Shown here piece after piece: positions 42,430 through 51,568 of a stretch of 64,000 nt of DNA; position 1 is the first letter of the stretch, and each line of letters opens with the position of its first letter. Below the pieces are notes generated by a model. It made no database searches. It was not told the DNA's origin and saw nothing but the letters and a program-made list of their open reading frames with translations. A program made the translations under genes and the position numbers. Source of the DNA: Sphingopyxis sp. UBA6723 (GTDB lineage: Bacteria > Pseudomonadota > Alphaproteobacteria > Sphingomonadales > Sphingomonadaceae); the NCBI RefSeq assembly GCF_002454115.1, contig NZ_DKIH01000013.1, positions 133,717 to 197,716 of the forward strand, in the 5' to 3' direction.

Positions 42430-42491
42430 GCTCGGCCCTTAGCATAGGTACAGAGGTTGAGAAGAGGGACACACGCGACTATGTGGGCGAA

Positions 42492-43427
42492 ATGAACGCT
42501 CCCACACAGCCCGTTTTGACGCCCAGCCAGCGCACCCGCAAGCCCGACTGGATTCGCGTCAAGGCGCCCACCAGCCCCGGCTACGCCGAAACGCGCAAGC
42601 TGATGCGCGAGCTGAACCTCAACACCGTGTGCGAAGAGGCGGCGTGCCCGAATATCGGCGAATGCTGGACCAAGAAACATGCGACGGTGATGATCCTGGG
42701 CGATACCTGCACCCGTGCCTGTGCGTTCTGCAACGTCAAGACCGGGATGCCGCGCGCGGTCGATCCGCTCGAACCTGAACATACTGCGATTGCGGCGGCC
42801 AAGATGGGGCTGAGCCACATCGTCATCACCTCGGTCGACCGCGACGACCTGCCCGACGGCGGCGCCAGCCAGTTCGTCAAGGTGATCAACGCGTTGCGCC
42901 GCGAAACGCCGCAGACGACGATCGAGATCCTGACCCCCGATTTCCGCAACAAGCCCGAAGGCGCGATTGCGGCGATCGTCGATGCGCGACCCGACGTGTA
43001 TAACCATAATCTCGAAACCGTGCCGCGGCTCTATCCGACGATCCGCCCGGGTGCGCGCTATTATGCGTCGCTGCGCCTGCTCGAAAGCGTCAAGCGCCGC
43101 GATCCGTCAATCTTCACCAAGTCGGGCATCATGCTGGGGCTGGGTGAACAGCGCATGGAAGTGCATCAGGTGATGGACGATATGCGCAGCGCCGACATCG
43201 ATTTCATGACGATGGGCCAGTATCTGCAACCAACGCCGAAACATGCCAAGGTGATCGACTTTGTGACGCCGCAGGCTTTCGACGCCTACGCCCAGATCGC
43301 GCGCGCCAAGGGCTTCCTGCAGGTCGCATCGTCGCCGCTGACGCGCTCCAGTTATCACGCGGGCGACGATTTCGAGCGGATGCGCGCGGCGCGCGAGGCG
43401 CAGCTGGCGCGCGCCAGCGCTGGCTGA
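42492..43427 (+). CDS. lipA: Lipoyl synthase
   Basis: 311 residues from the ATG at 42492; upstream frame is shadow of the anhydrase gene. The auxiliary cluster motif is 'CEEAACPNIGEC', the radical-SAM motif 'CTRACAFC', and the C-terminal ligand Ser is in 'RSSYHAG'. It inserts two sulfurs into octanoyl groups of E2 and GcvH proteins. Seven bases before the RatA-like start. Confidence 0.96.
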   Translation: MNAPTQPVLTPSQRTRKPDWIRVKAPTSPGYAETRKLMRELNLNTVCEEAACPNIGECWTKKHATVMILGDTCTRACAFCNVKTGMPRAVDPLEPEHTAIAAAKMGLSHIVITSVDRDDLPDGGASQFVKVINALRRETPQTTIEILTPDFRNKPEGAIAAIVDARPDVYNHNLETVPRLYPTIRPGARYYASLRLLESVKRRDPSIFTKSGIMLGLGEQRMEVHQVMDDMRSADIDFMTMGQYLQPTPKHAKVIDFVTPQAFDAYAQIARAKGFLQVASSPLTRSSYHAGDDFERMRAAREAQLARASAG

Positions 43428-43434
43428 ACCTGCG

Positions 43435-43914
43435 TTGCCGAGGCATCACGAAACCCGCGTCCTGCCGTATAGCGACGAGCAGATGTTCGCACTCGTTACC
43501 GATATCGAGCGTTATCCAGAGTTCCTGCCCTGGGTGATCGCGCTGCGAATCCGGAGCGACAGCGAGGATGAAGCGGTCGCCGACATGATTGTCGGCTTCA
43601 AAGGGTTGCGCGAGAGTTTCTCTTGCCGCGTTCACAAGGATCGCCCGCGCGCCGTAACGGTCAGTTATATCGACGGCCCGATGCGCCATTTGAGCAACGA
43701 ATGGCAATTCACCGCCGTCGATGGCGGCGCTTGCCGCGTCGATTTCATGGTGGATTTCGCGTTCCGCAACCGGATGTTCGAAGCGCTGGCCGGTCAGATG
43801 TTCGACAAGGCGCTGCGCAAGATGATCGTCGCGTTCGAATCCCGCGCCGATGATCTTTATGCGGCGGGCAAAGTGAAATCGTCAGAAGGACGCAGCGCGT
43901 CCTTTTCCGGATGA
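43435..43914 (+). CDS. Coq10/RatA family START-domain protein
   Basis: 159 residues from a TTG at 43435; no ATG or GTG is available near the homologous N-terminus. 'YSDEQMFALVTDIERYPEFLPW' opens the START/polyketide-cyclase fold; 'VDFMVDFAFRN' and 'MFDKALRKMIVAFESRA' close it. Relatives bind ubiquinone (Coq10) or are named RatA. A role in quinone handling is the better guess. The 3' end overlaps the convergent cinA gene by 58 bases. Confidence 0.85.
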   Translation: MPRHHETRVLPYSDEQMFALVTDIERYPEFLPWVIALRIRSDSEDEAVADMIVGFKGLRESFSCRVHKDRPRAVTVSYIDGPMRHLSNEWQFTAVDGGACRVDFMVDFAFRNRMFEALAGQMFDKALRKMIVAFESRADDLYAAGKVKSSEGRSASFSG

Positions 43915-44420
43915 AGCAAATCGAGCGCGAATAATGTTGCATGATGGCGGATCGCAGCACGATCGCCGCCTTCGAATTGCACCCGCTGGGTAAAATAATC
44001 ATCCGAACTTTGGCCGCGCAACGCGCGGGCAAAAATGACCAGCCCGACCGGTTTCTTTTCCGATCCGCCGCCTGGACCGGCAATGCCGGTAATCGCGACC
44101 GCAATATCGGCATCGCTGTTGGCGAGCGCGCCAGTCGCCATCGCCCACGCGGTCGCGAGCGATACTTCGCCGAAAGTCTCAAGGATTTCGCTGCTGACGT
44201 CGAGTTGGCTTTGCTTGGCATGACCCGAATAGGTGATGAACCCCGCGGTGAACACGTCCGAACTGCCGGCAATGTCGGTCAGCGCGGCGCTGACCATGCC
44301 ACCGGTGCAGCTTTCGGCAACCGCGACTTTTCGCCCCGCAGCGCGGTTATTGGCTAGCACGCTGGTCGCCAGCGCGTTGCGCACGGCAAGCCGCGATTCA
44401 TCGTCAGGCAGCACGGTCAA
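43857..44420 (-). CDS. CinA C-terminal domain protein (nicotinamide-nucleotide amidase)
   Basis: 187 residues, only the amidohydrolase domain. 'VAVAESCTGGMVSAALTDIAGSS' carries the catalytic Ser, 'YSGHAKQSQL' and 'AVAITGIAGPGGGSEKKPVG' the rest. It deamidates nicotinamide mononucleotide for NAD recycling. The start overlaps the end of ispDF by four bases, so it is translated after it. Confidence 0.92.
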   Translation of the reverse strand: MTVLPDDESRLAVRNALATSVLANNRAAGRKVAVAESCTGGMVSAALTDIAGSSDVFTAGFITYSGHAKQSQLDVSSEILETFGEVSLATAWAMATGALANSDADIAVAITGIAGPGGGSEKKPVGLVIFARALRGQSSDDYFTQRVQFEGGDRAAIRHHATLFALDLLHPEKDALRPSDDFTLPAA

Positions 44421-45595
44421 TTCTCCGGAAGTTGCAAAGTCGCGACAGCCTGCGCAGCGATCCCCTCGCGGCGACCGGTGAACCCCAGCCGCTCGGTCGT
44501 TGTCGCCTTCACACTAACCCTTTCGAGCGGAATCGCAAGGATTTCAGCGATTCGTGCCCGCATCGCGCCGCGGTGCGGACCGATTTTCGGTGCCTCGGCA
44601 ATGATCGTCAGATCGACATGATCGATCCTCCCGCCCCGCTCCGCCACCCGTTCCGCAGTAAAGCGCAGGAAGCGATGCGATGCGGCGCCGCGCCATTGCG
44701 GGTCGCTGGGCGGGAAATGGTCGCCAATGTCGCCGTCGGCCAGCGCGCCGAGGATTGCATCGGTCAATGCATGAAGCCCGACGTCAGCATCGCTATGACC
44801 TTCAAGTCCATGACTATACGCGATTTCTATGCCACAAATCCAGAGCGGCTTATCCGCGACAAGGCGGTGAACGTCATAGCCCATGCCGACCGCGGTACGT
44901 GTCATCGTCTCAATCCCCAGCAATCCATTCAGGACCGCCATATCCTCGGCATAAGTCAGTTTGTGGAGCCGCGCGTCGCCCGGCACCGTCGCGACAGCGA
45001 CACCCAGACGGCGGACGAGCTGCGCGTCGTCGGTCGCCGTGGCGTCGATAGCTTGGGCATGGGCGCGGCGGAGCGTCCCAAGATGAAACGCTTGCGGCGT
45101 CTGAACGCGCGCAAGGGCACCGCGATCGACGACGTCACCGGCAACGCTCCCGCCTTGTTCAACCAACGTATCGGGAACGGGCAGGGTGGGGATTGCGGCT
45201 TCCGCAATATCCAGCGCGGCAAGCAGTCGATCGATAAGCTCGGCGATCACCCCCGGCCGCGCGGCATCGTGCACCAGCAGCGGCGTCTCGTCCTCGCGGT
45301 CAGCCAGCGCGGCCAGTGCGTTGGCCACCGACTGCTGTCGCTCGGTTCCGGGATTGGCGGAAATCCAGCCATCCGGCAGCGTCCCAAGCGCCGCCATGAC
45401 GTCATCATTGGCCACCAGCACGCCGCCGCGGATCGCCGGATGCGCGGCAAAAGCGTCGAGGCTCCAGCGGAGTACTGGTTTGGACCCGAGCATCGCCAAC
45501 TGCTTTGGCATGGCGAAGCCGGCACGGCTGCCCTGGCCACCCGCGAGCAATATGACGATCGCGCACGGCGCGGAGGAAGGGGCGGACTCGGCCAT
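44417..45595 (-). CDS. ispDF: Bifunctional IspD/IspF isoprenoid enzyme
   Basis: 392 residues. The IspD half (1-230) has 'LAGGQGSRAGFAMPKQL' and 'LVHDAARPG'. The IspF half starts at 'GMGYDVHRLV' (metal Asp and His) with 'HSDADVGLHALTDAILGALADGDIG' (in part) and ends 'KATTTERLGFTGRREGIAAQAVATL' (in part). It makes CDP-methylerythritol and the cyclic diphosphate in the non-mevalonate pathway. The fusion is usual in alphaproteobacteria. Divergent from dusB. Confidence 0.95.
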   Translation of the reverse strand: MAESAPSSAPCAIVILLAGGQGSRAGFAMPKQLAMLGSKPVLRWSLDAFAAHPAIRGGVLVANDDVMAALGTLPDGWISANPGTERQQSVANALAALADREDETPLLVHDAARPGVIAELIDRLLAALDIAEAAIPTLPVPDTLVEQGGSVAGDVVDRGALARVQTPQAFHLGTLRRAHAQAIDATATDDAQLVRRLGVAVATVPGDARLHKLTYAEDMAVLNGLLGIETMTRTAVGMGYDVHRLVADKPLWICGIEIAYSHGLEGHSDADVGLHALTDAILGALADGDIGDHFPPSDPQWRGAASHRFLRFTAERVAERGGRIDHVDLTIIAEAPKIGPHRGAMRARIAEILAIPLERVSVKATTTERLGFTGRREGIAAQAVATLQLPEN

Positions 45596-45690
45596 TATGC
45601 GCGCCGGTTAGCGCAGCCGCGGCTTGCGGGAAAGCGGCTTAGCGTGTACGGGCTGCTCAAATTTTAGGCAATCAGACGAAAGCTCCCGCC

Positions 45691-46689
45691 ATGGCGCCGC
45701 TTCGGCCCATCCAGATCGGCAATATCACCATCGCGGATCCCGTGATCCTGGCGCCGATGACCGGCGTCAGCGATATGCCGTTTCGTACCCTCGTGCGCCG
45801 TTACGGCTCGGGGCTGAACGTTACCGAGATGATCGCGAGCCAGGCGGCGATCCGTGAGACGCGTCAGTCGATCCAGAAAGCGGCGTGGCATCCGGTCGAA
45901 GAGCCCGTGTCGATGCAGCTGGTCGGCTGCACCCCGTATGAAATGGGCGAAGCGGCGAAGCTCAACGAAGATCGCGGCGCCGCGATCATCGACATCAATA
46001 TGGGCTGTCCGGTGCGCAAGGTGACGAGCGGCGATGCGGGGTCGGCGCTGATGCGCGACCTGAAACTCGCCGCAGCGCTAATCGAAGCATGCGTCAAGGC
46101 GGTGCAGGTGCCGGTGACGGTCAAGATGCGGATGGGCTGGTGCCACGACAGCCTGAATGCGCCAGAACTCGCGCACATCGCGGAGGATCTGGGCGCCAAG
46201 CTGGTGACGGTCCATGGGCGAACCCGGAACCAGATGTACCGGGGTGAGGCCGACTGGAGCTTCATTCGCAAGGTCAAGGATGCCGTATCGATCCCGGTGA
46301 TCGCCAATGGCGATATCTGCTCTGCCGACGATGCCCGCACCGCGCTGGCACAGAGCGGTGCGGACGGCGTGATGATCGGCCGCGGTGCTTATGGTCGCCC
46401 ATGGCTGCTGGGACAGGTGATGGCGGCGCTGCGCGGGGAGGGCGATCGGCCTGACCCCGGCATCGACGAACAATATGACGTCATTACATCCCACTATCGC
46501 GCGATGATCGACCATTATGGCGAGATTACCGGGGTCAATATGGCGCGCAAGCATCTCGGCTGGTACGTCAAGGGCCTGCATGGATCGGCCGAGTTTCGCA
46601 ACATGGTCAACCAGATCCCCAGCAGCCGCGACGTGCTCGACGCACTCGAACGCTTCTACACGCCCTTCCTGAGCAAGGCCGCGGCGTGA
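45691..46689 (+). CDS. dusB: tRNA-dihydrouridine synthase, DusB type
   Basis: 332 residues, a flavin TIM barrel. 'LAPMTGVSDMPFR', 'QLVGCTPYEM', 'IDINMGCPVRKVTSGDAGSALM' (catalytic Cys in NMGCP), 'VHGRTRNQMY' and 'GVMIGRGAYGRPWL' follow the Dus pattern. It reduces uridines in tRNA D-loops. Coupled to ntrB by GTGA overlap, the same arrangement as the nifR3-ntrB-ntrC operons of alphaproteobacteria. Confidence 0.95.
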   Translation: MAPLRPIQIGNITIADPVILAPMTGVSDMPFRTLVRRYGSGLNVTEMIASQAAIRETRQSIQKAAWHPVEEPVSMQLVGCTPYEMGEAAKLNEDRGAAIIDINMGCPVRKVTSGDAGSALMRDLKLAAALIEACVKAVQVPVTVKMRMGWCHDSLNAPELAHIAEDLGAKLVTVHGRTRNQMYRGEADWSFIRKVKDAVSIPVIANGDICSADDARTALAQSGADGVMIGRGAYGRPWLLGQVMAALRGEGDRPDPGIDEQYDVITSHYRAMIDHYGEITGVNMARKHLGWYVKGLHGSAEFRNMVNQIPSSRDVLDALERFYTPFLSKAAA

Positions 46690-47777
46690 GCGCGCTCACG
46701 TCGAGCATTCCGAGCATCGACCACGACGAACTGATCCATTCGCACCCCGTTCCGACGCTGTTGATCGACAGAGGCGGGGTCGTCCTGTTCGTCAACGCGG
46801 CGGCCGAGCAGATGTGCAACATGAGCCGGTCGGCAATGATCGGGCGTGTCGTTTACGACGTCATCGACATGGATCGCAGCTATCGCCAGCGGATGAGCGA
46901 CGCCGCGACGTCGGCGTTGTTTGCGCATCGCGCCGAAATTTCGGTCGGCAGTCGCAAAACGATCTTTGTTGATATGCAGATGGTCCCCTATGGCCAGAGC
47001 GGCCATCGGATCCTGGCGCTGATCCCGGCGCAAAGTGACGCCGAGCTGATGGGCGGTGCCATCGGCCGATCGGGGCGCGCCGCTGGCGGGGCCGCATCGA
47101 TGCTGGCGCATGAGATCAAGAACCCGCTTGCGGGCATCAAGGGCGCGGCACAGCTCTTGGCGCGCAAGACCGACGCCAGCGGCGAACGCTTCACCACGCT
47201 GATCGTGGCGGAGGTCGATCGGATCGCGACATTGATCGATCAGATGGAGCATTTCTCGCGCGGTCAGCCGATCGCCTGCGGCCCGATCAATCTGTACCAG
47301 CCCATCCACCAAGCCATCGAAACCGCGCGCGCACGGCAGTTTCCGGGGGTTCGCTTTGCCGAGGATTTCGACCCGTCGCTGCCGCTGGTGCATGGCAACC
47401 ATGACGCCATGGTGCAGATCTTGCTCAATTTGGTGACGAATGGCTGCGAGGCGCTGGGCGGCCGCGACGACGGCGTCGTGCGAATTGCGACCGCCTACCG
47501 CCACGGTCTGTCCATCGACAATGGCGACGGGCGCGGGCGGATCGCGCTGCCGATCGAGGTCAGCGTCAGCGACAATGGTCCGGGCGTTCCCGCCGATATT
47601 CGTGGCGATCTGTTCGACCCGTTCGTGACCACCAAGCGCGAAGGGCGGGGGCTGGGATTGGCGCTCGTCGCCAAGCTGGCGCGTGACATGGGCGGCACAG
47701 TTCAGCATATGCGCGACGGCGAATGGACGCGCTTTCGTGTTCATCTGCCGGTCGCGCAAAAGGGAGCTGCAGCATGA
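46686..47777 (+). CDS. ntrB: Nitrogen regulation sensor kinase NtrB
   Basis: 363 residues from a GTG overlapping the dusB stop. N-terminal PAS (about 15-115), H box 'LAHEIKNPLAGIKGAAQLL' with His142, N box 'ILLNLVTNGCEAL', and G boxes 'DNGPGVP' and 'GRGLGLALV' are all intact. It is cytosolic, with no membrane helix, and phosphorylates NtrC under nitrogen limitation. The stop overlaps the ntrC ATG. Confidence 0.93.
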   Translation: MSALTSSIPSIDHDELIHSHPVPTLLIDRGGVVLFVNAAAEQMCNMSRSAMIGRVVYDVIDMDRSYRQRMSDAATSALFAHRAEISVGSRKTIFVDMQMVPYGQSGHRILALIPAQSDAELMGGAIGRSGRAAGGAASMLAHEIKNPLAGIKGAAQLLARKTDASGERFTTLIVAEVDRIATLIDQMEHFSRGQPIACGPINLYQPIHQAIETARARQFPGVRFAEDFDPSLPLVHGNHDAMVQILLNLVTNGCEALGGRDDGVVRIATAYRHGLSIDNGDGRGRIALPIEVSVSDNGPGVPADIRGDLFDPFVTTKREGRGLGLALVAKLARDMGGTVQHMRDGEWTRFRVHLPVAQKGAAA

Positions 47778-49183
47778 GCAGCGACAAAACCATCCTGCTG
47801 GTGGAGGATGACCCCGCGATTGCGATGATCATTCGCGAGACGCTGATCGGCGAATGCGCGCATTTCGCGTCGGTCGGAAGCATCGCCGAGCGCAATGCCT
47901 GGCTTGCCGATCGCCGCCCTGATCTTGTTATCACCGATGTGGTTTTGCCCGATGGCGACGGTATCGATTCGCTGCGTGTGGATGCCGGGACCCCCGTGAT
48001 CGTGCTGTCGGCGCAGAACACGCTCGACACCGCGGTGCGCGCGACCGGGATCGGCAGCTATGATTATCTGCCCAAACCGTTCGACCTCGACGAGCTGACT
48101 GCGAGCGTTCGCGCGGCCCTACAACGCCGCGCCGAGCCGACGGCACGAACTGACGTTGCGCCCGCCGACAGCCACGGCCTGGTCGGCCGTGCGCCCGCGA
48201 TGCAGGCGGTGTATCGAACCATCGCGCGCCTCGCTTCGAACGATCTTGCGGTGCTGATCCTGGGGGAATCGGGTACCGGCAAGGAGGTCGTTGCCCGCGC
48301 GATCCACGCCACGGGGCTGCGTCGAACTGGCCCGTTTGTCGCGATCAACATGGCGGCGATCCCGCGCGAGTTGATTGAGGCCGAGCTGTTCGGCCACGAA
48401 AAAGGCGCCTTTACCGGTGCACATAGCCGCAATGCGGGCCGGTTCGAGCAAGCCGCAGGTGGTACCTTGTTTCTTGATGAAATCGGCGACATGCCGCTGG
48501 AGGCGCAGACACGGCTGCTCCGCGTGCTGCAAAGCAACGAGTATACGACCGTCGGCGGCAATCTGGCGCTCCGCGCCGATGTCCGCGTCATCGCGGCCAC
48601 CCATCGCGATATGCGGACGTTGGTCGCCGATGGCCGCTTCCGCGAGGATCTGTTTTATCGCCTCAACGTCATTCCGGTAACACTGCCGCCGCTGCGCGAC
48701 CGGCGCAGCGACATTGCCGCATTGGTACGCCATTTCGTCGATGCGGGGCGTGCTTCGGGCCTTCCCGACCGCCAGTTCGCGCCTGCGGCGATGCAGTGGC
48801 TCGAACGCTATGACTGGCCCGGCAACGTCCGCGAGCTGGGCAATGTCGTTCAGCGGCTGGCGGTTCTGTCGCGCGATACCGTTGTCACGGTGCGCGATGT
48901 GGAGACGGTGCTGCACGAAAGCGGCGAAGGCGGCGGCGCGGCGGCGCCCGCCGACCTGATCGCCCGCGCCATCGACGATTGGGCGCGCGAGCAGATGGCG
49001 AGTGACGCACCCGACGGTGAACTGCACGGCCAGCTTGAAGCGATCGTCGAAGCGGCCCTGTTTCGCCGCGTCCTGCGCGATGTGCGCGGTAATCAGCTGG
49101 AGGCCGCACGGCGGCTCGGAATCAATCGCAACACGCTGCGCAAACGGCTTGGACAGCTGGATATCGACCCCACACACCCATGA
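47774..49183 (+). CDS. ntrC: Nitrogen regulation response regulator NtrC
   Basis: 469 residues from the ATG overlapping the ntrB stop. Receiver domain with phospho-acceptor Asp55 ('VITDVVLP') and 'KPFD'. The AAA+ domain has Walker A 'GESGTGKE' and an intact GAFTGA loop for sigma-54. The C-terminal Fis-type helix-turn-helix is 'LEAARRLGINRNTLRKRL'. It activates sigma-54 promoters of nitrogen genes. Confidence 0.95.
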   Translation: MSSDKTILLVEDDPAIAMIIRETLIGECAHFASVGSIAERNAWLADRRPDLVITDVVLPDGDGIDSLRVDAGTPVIVLSAQNTLDTAVRATGIGSYDYLPKPFDLDELTASVRAALQRRAEPTARTDVAPADSHGLVGRAPAMQAVYRTIARLASNDLAVLILGESGTGKEVVARAIHATGLRRTGPFVAINMAAIPRELIEAELFGHEKGAFTGAHSRNAGRFEQAAGGTLFLDEIGDMPLEAQTRLLRVLQSNEYTTVGGNLALRADVRVIAATHRDMRTLVADGRFREDLFYRLNVIPVTLPPLRDRRSDIAALVRHFVDAGRASGLPDRQFAPAAMQWLERYDWPGNVRELGNVVQRLAVLSRDTVVTVRDVETVLHESGEGGGAAAPADLIARAIDDWAREQMASDAPDGELHGQLEAIVEAALFRRVLRDVRGNQLEAARRLGINRNTLRKRLGQLDIDPTHP

Positions 49184-49276
49184 AGCGGGACCACGAGCGT
49201 ATAATAGCGGCGTTCGACCGTCCCAAGCGCAGTTTGTGTGTTTTCTATGCAACAGGTTTGTCGTAGCTTAGCAACA

Positions 49277-51568
49277 ATGGCGCAAGCGGCACCCCTGACT
49301 CACGATATTGACCCAGCCGAGGAGCATGTGCGCTCGGGCTTTTGGCGTTTCGCGGTGCCCGAGTATTACACGCTCGCGCTCGTGGTCAGCGTCGGCATCG
49401 CGACCTATGTCTTTGTCACGGGTGATGCGCAGAGCGAGCAGTTGCTCACCCCGGCGCTGGTCGCGGCGATCATGGTTGCCAATCTGGTGCCCGCAATGGC
49501 GCTGATCGTGCTGATCGGAAGTCGTGTCGCGCGCGCGCGCGCGGTGCGATCGATGGAGGGCGGTAATGGTCGCCTCCATGTCCGGCTGGTCGCACTGTTT
49601 TCGCTAATTGCAGCAGCGCCGACGTTGCTTGTGGTGATTTTTGCTTCACTGCTGTTCCAGTTCGGGGTCGATTTCTGGTTTTCGGACCGGTCGCGCGGGA
49701 TGTTCGAGAATGCAGCCAATTTGGCTGAGGGTTATTATCAGGAGAACCAGCGGCAGGTCGGTGACAACACGTTTGCGATGGCCCAGGATCTTGGAAACCG
49801 TTTGACTGCCTTTCCCATCAATAGTCCAAATTTTTCGAGCTATTATTTGCAGCAGGTTGTCGTACGCAGCCTCAATGAATCGGCCGTTATCGAAATCGGC
49901 AAAGACGGCGTCGCGCGTACTGCGGTCGCTATCGATCCCGACGACCGTGCGGCGGAAAATCGGCTGAATGACGAGATGGTCCAGCGGCTCGACGCTGGCG
50001 AAGATGTCGTGGTGGTTCGCCAGGAAAATCGCATTGAAGCCGCGGCGCGGTTGCCCGGGACCGGGAGAGCCTATGTTTATGCATCGCGGGACACCAATGT
50101 TCCCGGTTTCCAGCAGTCAGCCCGAGCAGGCGCAGTTCTTGCAGATTACAACGCACTGTTTCAACGCTCGCAATTACTGCAGCTGCAATTCAACGGCGCC
50201 CTCTACCTCGGTTCGCTGTTGCTCCTTGCGCTGGCGGTGATCGCCGCAATCGTCGTCGCCGACCGCATCGTTCGTCCACTCGGCACGCTGATCGGCGCGA
50301 CGCGGACTGCGGCGGGCGGCGATCTGTCGGTCCGCGTCACCCCGCCGGCGCGCGATGACGAGATTTCGGTGCTGACCCGCGCGTTTAACCGGATGACCGA
50401 GCAGTTGCAGGGACAGACCGGCGCGCTGGTGAGCGTCAACGAACAGCTCGAGGCAAGGCGCAGCTTTATCGAGGCGGTCCTTAGCGGTGTGTCGTCGGCG
50501 GTGGTGTCGGTCGATGCCGACCACCGCATTCAGCTCGCGAACGCCGCCGCCGAGCGCTTGATTTGCGAATCGGCCGATTGCCTGACTGGTCGCCCCTTGG
50601 CCGAGGTGGCGCCCGAACTTGCGCGGTTGTTGGTCGGTGACGAGCGCGAGGCAATAGTTCAACTGGCGCGCCCCAACGCCGAACCTGCAACACTCGCGGC
50701 CAAGGCAGTCGCGCAGGGCGACGGCTTTGTGCTGAGTTTTGAGGATATTACGCAGCAATTGCTCGATCAGCGGCGCGCCGCCTGGTCCGACGTTGCGCGG
50801 CGCATCGCGCATGAGATCAAGAACCCGCTGACCCCGATCCAACTTGCCGCCGAGCGACTTCAGCGCCGGTTCGGCGACAAGATCGAAGGCGACAGCGCGA
50901 CGTTCAAAAAGTTGACCGATACGGTGATCCGTCAGGTTCACGATATGCGCCGAATGGTCGACGAGTTTTCGAGCTTTGCCCGTATGCCCAAGCCGACCTT
51001 TGGGGTCGAGGATGTCCGCGACATCCTGCGTCAGGCGGTGTTCCTGTTTGAAGTCGCCAAGCCCGATATTGTCTTTGCGGTAAAAACCCCGGACGAAATC
51101 GAGCCGATCGTTTGCGATCGTCGTCTGTTGTCGCAGGCCATGACGAACATCGTCAAGAATGCTGTAGAAGCGATTGAAGAAAATTCGAAAAATTCGGAAT
51201 CAACTCCCATCGGACATATTCATGCCGAGCTGGCGAGCGGGCTGCGCGGTGAGGTTGTGATCCGCGTTGCCGACGACGGGATCGGTTTGCCGCAGGCGCG
51301 CGATACCATCGCCGAACCCTATATGACGACGCGGCAGGGCGGCACCGGATTGGGCCTCGCGATCGTGAAAAAGATCGTCGAGCAACATTATGGCGAGCTC
51401 GAGTTTTCGGACAATCCGGCGGGGCAGGGGACGTGCGTCACGCTGACGCTTCATCCTGACCGGCTGCAAGGATTGGCAGGGAAGGGCGACGAAACAAGCA
51501 TGGGGTACGCAGAATCGGTTCCGGGGCGGATCCGCAACCGACAGGACAGAGAAGAACATGGCGCTTGA
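49277..51568 (+). CDS. ntrY: Sensor kinase NtrY
   Basis: 763 residues from the ATG at 49277; in-frame starts at 49238 and 49247 exist, none with a clear ribosome site. Membrane helices near 40-60, 75-95 and 120-142 and a fourth near 315-335 flank a periplasmic region; then HAMP ('ADRIVRPLGTLIGATR'), a PAS region, H box 'RRIAHEIKNPLTPIQLAAERL' (in part) and an intact ATPase ('GIGLPQARD', 'GGTGLGLAI'). It pairs with NtrX, affecting nitrogen and redox control. The end overlaps ntrX by 11 bases. Confidence 0.93.
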   Translation: MAQAAPLTHDIDPAEEHVRSGFWRFAVPEYYTLALVVSVGIATYVFVTGDAQSEQLLTPALVAAIMVANLVPAMALIVLIGSRVARARAVRSMEGGNGRLHVRLVALFSLIAAAPTLLVVIFASLLFQFGVDFWFSDRSRGMFENAANLAEGYYQENQRQVGDNTFAMAQDLGNRLTAFPINSPNFSSYYLQQVVVRSLNESAVIEIGKDGVARTAVAIDPDDRAAENRLNDEMVQRLDAGEDVVVVRQENRIEAAARLPGTGRAYVYASRDTNVPGFQQSARAGAVLADYNALFQRSQLLQLQFNGALYLGSLLLLALAVIAAIVVADRIVRPLGTLIGATRTAAGGDLSVRVTPPARDDEISVLTRAFNRMTEQLQGQTGALVSVNEQLEARRSFIEAVLSGVSSAVVSVDADHRIQLANAAAERLICESADCLTGRPLAEVAPELARLLVGDEREAIVQLARPNAEPATLAAKAVAQGDGFVLSFEDITQQLLDQRRAAWSDVARRIAHEIKNPLTPIQLAAERLQRRFGDKIEGDSATFKKLTDTVIRQVHDMRRMVDEFSSFARMPKPTFGVEDVRDILRQAVFLFEVAKPDIVFAVKTPDEIEPIVCDRRLLSQAMTNIVKNAVEAIEENSKNSESTPIGHIHAELASGLRGEVVIRVADDGIGLPQARDTIAEPYMTTRQGGTGLGLAIVKKIVEQHYGELEFSDNPAGQGTCVTLTLHPDRLQGLAGKGDETSMGYAESVPGRIRNRQDREEHGA

